Shown here: positions 6,567 to 9,919 of the stretch, piece by piece
How the letters are laid out: each line of letters opens with the position of its first letter
Position numbering within the stretch: the first letter of the stretch is position 1
NCBI GenBank assembly: GCA_045649545.1
Contig: JAZRQE010000030.1
Location: forward strand, 1 to 9,919
Direction of reading: 5' to 3'
DNA length: 9,919 bases
From: UMGS172 sp045649545
Lineage (GTDB): Bacteria > Bacillota > Clostridia > Oscillospirales > Acutalibacteraceae
The notes under the pieces: model-generated
What the model saw: only the letters and a program-made list of their open reading frames with translations
Told to the model about the DNA's origin: nothing
Database searches by the model: none
Program-made: the position numbers and the translations under genes

Positions 6567-7658
6567 ATGAGCAAAAGGGTTTTAATGGTTGTGAATGATT
6601 TTACGACTATTTATAATTTTAGAATTGAACTTGTTGAACATTTTATAAAAATGGGACTTGAGGTTTATATTGCCCTACCTTTTGATGAGCGTAATGTCAA
6701 ATTGACCTCAGCGGGTGCTAATGTAGTTGAGATAAAAATCAACCGTTTTGGCACAAATCCCATAGAAGATTTTAAAACAACTCTTCAATTAAGAAAAATT
6801 ATAAAAAACATAAAGCCCGACATAGTGTTTACATATACTGCAAAACCGAATATTTACGGAGGACTTGCTTGCAGAATTACTAAAACACCGTATGTTGCCA
6901 ATGTGACCGGTCTTGGTGCAAATTTTGAAAAACAAAACGTTATTGCAAAAATAATGCTTGCACTTCAAAAAATTGCATATAAAAAAGCAAAAGCGGTGTT
7001 TTTTCAAAACAGTAGCAATATGAATTTCTTTATAGAAAAAAAGGTTGTTACAAAAAATTACGGTTTGCTACCCGGCTCGGGTGTAAATTTAAATACAAAT
7101 CCGTTTGAAGCATATCCTAAAAACAGCGTAACAAAATTTATTACTATTGCGAGGGTTCGTAAAGATAAGGGTTATGACGAACTGTTTTATGCAATCAATA
7201 AGGCAATCGAAAACAACCTAAAAGCAGAGTTTCATATTGTCGGTTGGTATGAGGATGACGAGTATAAATTGAAGGTTGAAGCCTTTGAAAATCACGATAA
7301 TGTCATTTTTTATAACGGTGTCGAGCATGAAGTGGTGCATAAACTGTTGACAAGTTGCGATTGCTTAATTCACCCTTCGCATCATGAAGGTATGAGCAAC
7401 GTTGTGTTAGAAGCGGCGGCTTGCGGCAGAGCCTCAATTGTATCTAATATTCCCGGTTGTGTTGAAGGCGTAAATGACCAAGAAACGGGTTATTATTTTA
7501 CTGTTAAAGACGCCGGAGAACTTTATGAAAAAATCGAGAAATTTTGCAGTTTAACAAATAAAGAAAAGGCCATGATGGGTAAAATGGCCCGTGAAAAAGT
7601 CGAAAAAGAATTCGACCGACAATTTATTATTGATAAATATTATGAGTTTTTAAAATAA
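6567..7658 (+). CDS. Glycosyltransferase, GT4 family (GT-B fold)
   Basis: Retaining glycosyltransferase (GT4, 'group 1'), 363 aa, cytosolic or peripheral at the membrane, which would add a sugar to the lipid-linked intermediate. The N-terminal half has the acceptor-side Rossmann fold (KRVLMVVNDF at 3-12; KPDIVFTYTAKPNIYG at 83-98; VTGLG at 113-117). The C-terminal donor domain has PGSGVN (169-174), IARVRKDKG (194-202) and the EX7E pair E274/E282 within HHEGMSNVVLEAA, which binds the donor nucleotide sugar. The sequence resembles the CapM/PglA-like branch, many of whose members transfer HexNAc or uronic acid residues, so a UDP-GalNAc- or UDP-HexNAcA-type donor made by the genes just downstream is plausible but not shown. 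It starts 10 bases after the transketolase with AGGAAG at 6555-6560. Confidence 0.9.
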   Translation: MSKRVLMVVNDFTTIYNFRIELVEHFIKMGLEVYIALPFDERNVKLTSAGANVVEIKINRFGTNPIEDFKTTLQLRKIIKNIKPDIVFTYTAKPNIYGGLACRITKTPYVANVTGLGANFEKQNVIAKIMLALQKIAYKKAKAVFFQNSSNMNFFIEKKVVTKNYGLLPGSGVNLNTNPFEAYPKNSVTKFITIARVRKDKGYDELFYAINKAIENNLKAEFHIVGWYEDDEYKLKVEAFENHDNVIFYNGVEHEVVHKLLTSCDCLIHPSHHEGMSNVVLEAAACGRASIVSNIPGCVEGVNDQETGYYFTVKDAGELYEKIEKFCSLTNKEKAMMGKMAREKVEKEFDRQFIIDKYYEFLK

Positions 7659-7671
7659 AGGGGTAATAGCG

Positions 7672-8982
7672 ATGTCTTTATATGAAAAAATCGTAAACAG
7701 AAAAGAAAAAATTTCACTTGTGGGACTTGGTTATGTAGGAATGCCAATCGCGGTTGCCTTTGCAAAAAAGGTTGATGTCATCGGATTTGACCTTAATAAA
7801 AAGAAAATAGAGCTTTATAAAAGCGGTATCGACCCCACAAACGAAGTCGGCGATGATGCCATTAAAAACACAACGGTTGAGTTTACTGCCGATGAAACGA
7901 AACTTCGTGAAGCTAAATTTCATATCGTAGCAGTGCCGACACCTGTAAATGATGACCATACGCCCGATTTAACACCGGTTGAAGGTGCTTCTCAAATTGT
8001 TGGTCGCAACCTTACAAAAGGCTCAATCGTAGTATATGAATCCACCGTTTACCCCGGTGTTACGGAGGATGTTTGTATTCCTATTTTGGAAAAAGAATCG
8101 GGGCTTAAATGCGGTGTAGACTTTAAGGTCGGTTACAGCCCTGAAAGAATCAATCCGGGGGACAAGGTACATAGGCTTGAAACTATTGTAAAAATCGTTT
8201 CGGGCATGGACGAGGAATCTTTGGAAGAAATTGCAAAGGTTTATGAGCTTGTCGTTGAAGCAGGTGTTCACAGAGCTGAGAGTATCAAGGTTGCAGAAGC
8301 TGCAAAGGTTATTGAAAATAGCCAGCGTGACATTAATATTGCCTTTATGAACGAGCTTTCAATTATTTTCAATAAAATCGGTATTGATACAAAATCGGTT
8401 TTAAAGGCTGCAGGTACCAAGTGGAATTTCTTAAAATTCTTCCCCGGTCTTGTAGGTGGACACTGTATTGGTGTTGACCCGTATTACTTAACATATAAAG
8501 CAGAAATGTTGGGTTATCACAGTCAGGTAATATTGGCAGGCAGAAGAATTAACGATGATATGGGTAAATATGTTGCCGAAAACTGTGTTAAAAACCTTAT
8601 CAAATGTGAAAAGTCAGTAAAAAATGCCAAGGTTGCGATTTTGGGCTTTACTTTTAAGGAAAATTGCCCCGACACACGTAACAGCAAGGTTTACGATATT
8701 GTAAAAGAGCTTCGCGAGTACGGTATTGAACCTATAATTGCAGACCCCGAAGCAGACTGGGAGGAGGCAAAGGCTTTATACGGTGTTGAGTTTGCCGATA
8801 TAAATACCATTAAAAATATGGATGCTGTTATTATGGCTGTTTCGCACGAATGTTTCTCTAAATTCACTTTGCCTGAAGTTGACGGATTCTTTGGTAGTGG
8901 CAAAAAGGTGCTTTTAGATATTAAAGGTGTATTAGATAGAAGAGAGTATGAAGAAAACGGCTATTGCTATTGGAGGCTGTAA
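7672..8982 (+). CDS. tviB: UDP-N-acetylglucosamine 6-dehydrogenase (TviB/WbpO type)
   Basis: NAD-dependent UDP-sugar dehydrogenase that oxidises C6 of a UDP-HexNAc to the uronic acid in two steps; in the TviB branch the product is UDP-GlcNAcA (or UDP-GalNAcA). At 436 aa the length is normal. The NAD site is GLGYVG (18-23), with the acidic D40 ending the second strand (VIGFD). Also seen are VPTPVN (88-93), YESTVYPG (122-129), GYSPERINPGDK (154-165, E158), AKVIENSQRD (211-220, K212 and N216), and GGHCIGVDPYY with the catalytic nucleophile C265. A C-terminal UDP-binding domain follows (AILGFTFKENCPDTRNS). The ESTVYPG and SPERINPGDKxHR signatures point to the TviB/WbpO group rather than UDP-glucose dehydrogenase (Ugd). 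The ribosome binding site is AAGGGG (7658-7663). Its partner epimerase follows 2 bases later, the same pairing as in Vi antigen clusters. Confidence 0.92.
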   Translation: MSLYEKIVNRKEKISLVGLGYVGMPIAVAFAKKVDVIGFDLNKKKIELYKSGIDPTNEVGDDAIKNTTVEFTADETKLREAKFHIVAVPTPVNDDHTPDLTPVEGASQIVGRNLTKGSIVVYESTVYPGVTEDVCIPILEKESGLKCGVDFKVGYSPERINPGDKVHRLETIVKIVSGMDEESLEEIAKVYELVVEAGVHRAESIKVAEAAKVIENSQRDINIAFMNELSIIFNKIGIDTKSVLKAAGTKWNFLKFFPGLVGGHCIGVDPYYLTYKAEMLGYHSQVILAGRRINDDMGKYVAENCVKNLIKCEKSVKNAKVAILGFTFKENCPDTRNSKVYDIVKELREYGIEPIIADPEADWEEAKALYGVEFADINTIKNMDAVIMAVSHECFSKFTLPEVDGFFGSGKKVLLDIKGVLDRREYEENGYCYWRL

Positions 8983-8984
8983 AA

Positions 8985-9919
8985 ATGGGTTATAAAAATC
9001 TTAAATTCCCTGAAAATTCATTGTTTTTGGTTACGGGCGGAGCAGGTTTTATTGGCTCTAACCTTTGTGAAGCCATACTTAATATGGGGTATAAGGTGCG
9101 TTGTTTAGACGACCTTTCAACAGGCAAACAGGAAAATGTTGATTTGTTTATCAATAACCCTAATTATGAATTTATTAAAGGGGATATTAAGGATTTCGAA
9201 ACCTGTAAGAAGGCTTGCGAGGGCGTAGATTATGTGCTTAATCAGGCTGCTTGGGGTTCGGTTCCCAGAAGCATTGAAATGCCGCTTTTTTACAATGTAA
9301 ATAATATTACAGGCACATTAAATATGCTTGAGGCGGCAAGACAAAACGGAGTCAAAAAATTCGTTTATGCATCATCATCCTCGGTTTACGGCGATGAACC
9401 TAACTTGCCCAAGACTGAAGGTAGAGAGGGTAATTTACTTTCCCCGTATGCATTAACCAAACGGTGTGACGAAGAATGGGCAAAGCAATATACACTGCAT
9501 TACGGACTTGATACGTACGGCCTTCGTTACTTTAATGTTTTTGGCCGCAGGCAGAATCCTGACGGAGCGTATGCGGCGGTTATTCCTAAATTCATAAAAA
9601 TGCTGCTTAATGATGAAGTGCCGACCATTAACGGTGACGGTAAGCAAAGCCGCGATTTCACTTATATTGAAAATGTTATTGAGGCAAATCTCAAAGCCTG
9701 CTTGGCTACGCACGAAGCGGCGGGTAATGCGTTTAATGTAGCATACGGTGGCAGAGAATATTTAATTGACATTTATAACACGTTAACAACCGCTTTAAAT
9801 AAGGATATTAAGCCCAACTTCGGACCTGACCGTAAGGGCGACATCAAGCACAGTAACGCTGACATTACCAAGGCAAGAAACCTGCTTGGTTATGACCCTG
9901 ATTACGATTTTAAGCGAGG
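8985..9919 (+). CDS. tviC: UDP-HexNAc C4 epimerase (TviC/WbpP type), cut by the window end
   Basis: Short-chain NAD-dependent epimerase that interconverts C4 configuration of UDP-GlcNAc/GalNAc or their uronic acids (TviC: UDP-GlcNAcA to UDP-GalNAcA; WbpP: UDP-GlcNAc to UDP-GalNAc). The first 311 codons are present and the frame is open to base 9919; the family length is about 340, so only a short C-terminal piece is missing. Visible are the NAD motif GGAGFIG (18-24), NQAAWGSVPRSIEMP (86-100), SSSSVYGD (130-137), the catalytic YALTK (Y155, K159), LRYFNVFGRRQNPDGAYAAVIP and NGDGKQSRDFTYIENV. The GSVPRS and GRRQxPxGAYAAVIP features are those of WbpP/TviC rather than generic GalE. The site GGAGG (8972-8976) sits within the end of the dehydrogenase gene, 8 bases before ATG. 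Confidence 0.92.
   Translation, partial: MGYKNLKFPENSLFLVTGGAGFIGSNLCEAILNMGYKVRCLDDLSTGKQENVDLFINNPNYEFIKGDIKDFETCKKACEGVDYVLNQAAWGSVPRSIEMPLFYNVNNITGTLNMLEAARQNGVKKFVYASSSSVYGDEPNLPKTEGREGNLLSPYALTKRCDEEWAKQYTLHYGLDTYGLRYFNVFGRRQNPDGAYAAVIPKFIKMLLNDEVPTINGDGKQSRDFTYIENVIEANLKACLATHEAAGNAFNVAYGGREYLIDIYNTLTTALNKDIKPNFGPDRKGDIKHSNADITKARNLLGYDPDYDFKR

Noticed and set aside
9453..9713. 86-codon minus-strand open frame
   Set aside because: It is antisense to the conserved core of the epimerase, which reads as WbpP/TviC throughout.
1..9919. CRISPR arrays, tRNA or rRNA genes, insertion sequences, transposases
   Set aside because: None seen: no regularly spaced repeats, no cloverleaf-like segments noticed, and no transposase-like protein.

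Overview
The window looks like chromosome from a low-GC Gram-positive bacterium, most likely a Clostridia-type Firmicute. The evidence is an AT-rich composition, strong AGGAGG-like ribosome binding sites, sigma-A-type promoters with TGn extended -10 elements, a sortase, and a YwaF-type membrane protein of a kind common in Firmicutes. The species cannot be named from the sequence.

Left part (1-1948). The window opens inside a sortase gene on the + strand that lacks its 5' end (1-495). It converges, across about 310 bases without a convincing gene, on a minus-strand gene for a seven-helix membrane protein of the YwaF/TIGR02206 type (808-1650). That gene ends in a perfect 22-bp terminator hairpin overlapping its stop codon. 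A divergent intergenic region (about 1708-1948) then holds two good promoters pointing away from each other and several short palindromes.

Right part (1949-9919). Eight + strand genes lie almost end to end, with gaps of 0-13 bases and one 4-base ATGA overlap, so they very probably form one operon that continues past the window. In order they encode an undecaprenyl-phosphate phosphoglycosyl transferase, an aldo/keto reductase, a membrane acyltransferase, the two halves of a split transketolase, a GT4 glycosyltransferase, a TviB-type UDP-HexNAc 6-dehydrogenase and a TviC/WbpP-type C4 epimerase (cut by the window end). This is a surface polysaccharide (capsule, exopolysaccharide or cell-wall glycan) locus.

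How the genes work together (inference). The phosphoglycosyl transferase loads the first sugar phosphate on the lipid carrier and the GT4 enzyme extends it. The TviB/TviC pair would make UDP-GlcNAcA and UDP-GalNAcA, as in Vi antigen synthesis. The acyltransferase would add an acyl group. The split transketolase and the aldo/keto reductase are the least expected members and may make or modify an unusual sugar. No flippase, polymerase or further glycosyltransferase is seen here; they may lie downstream.
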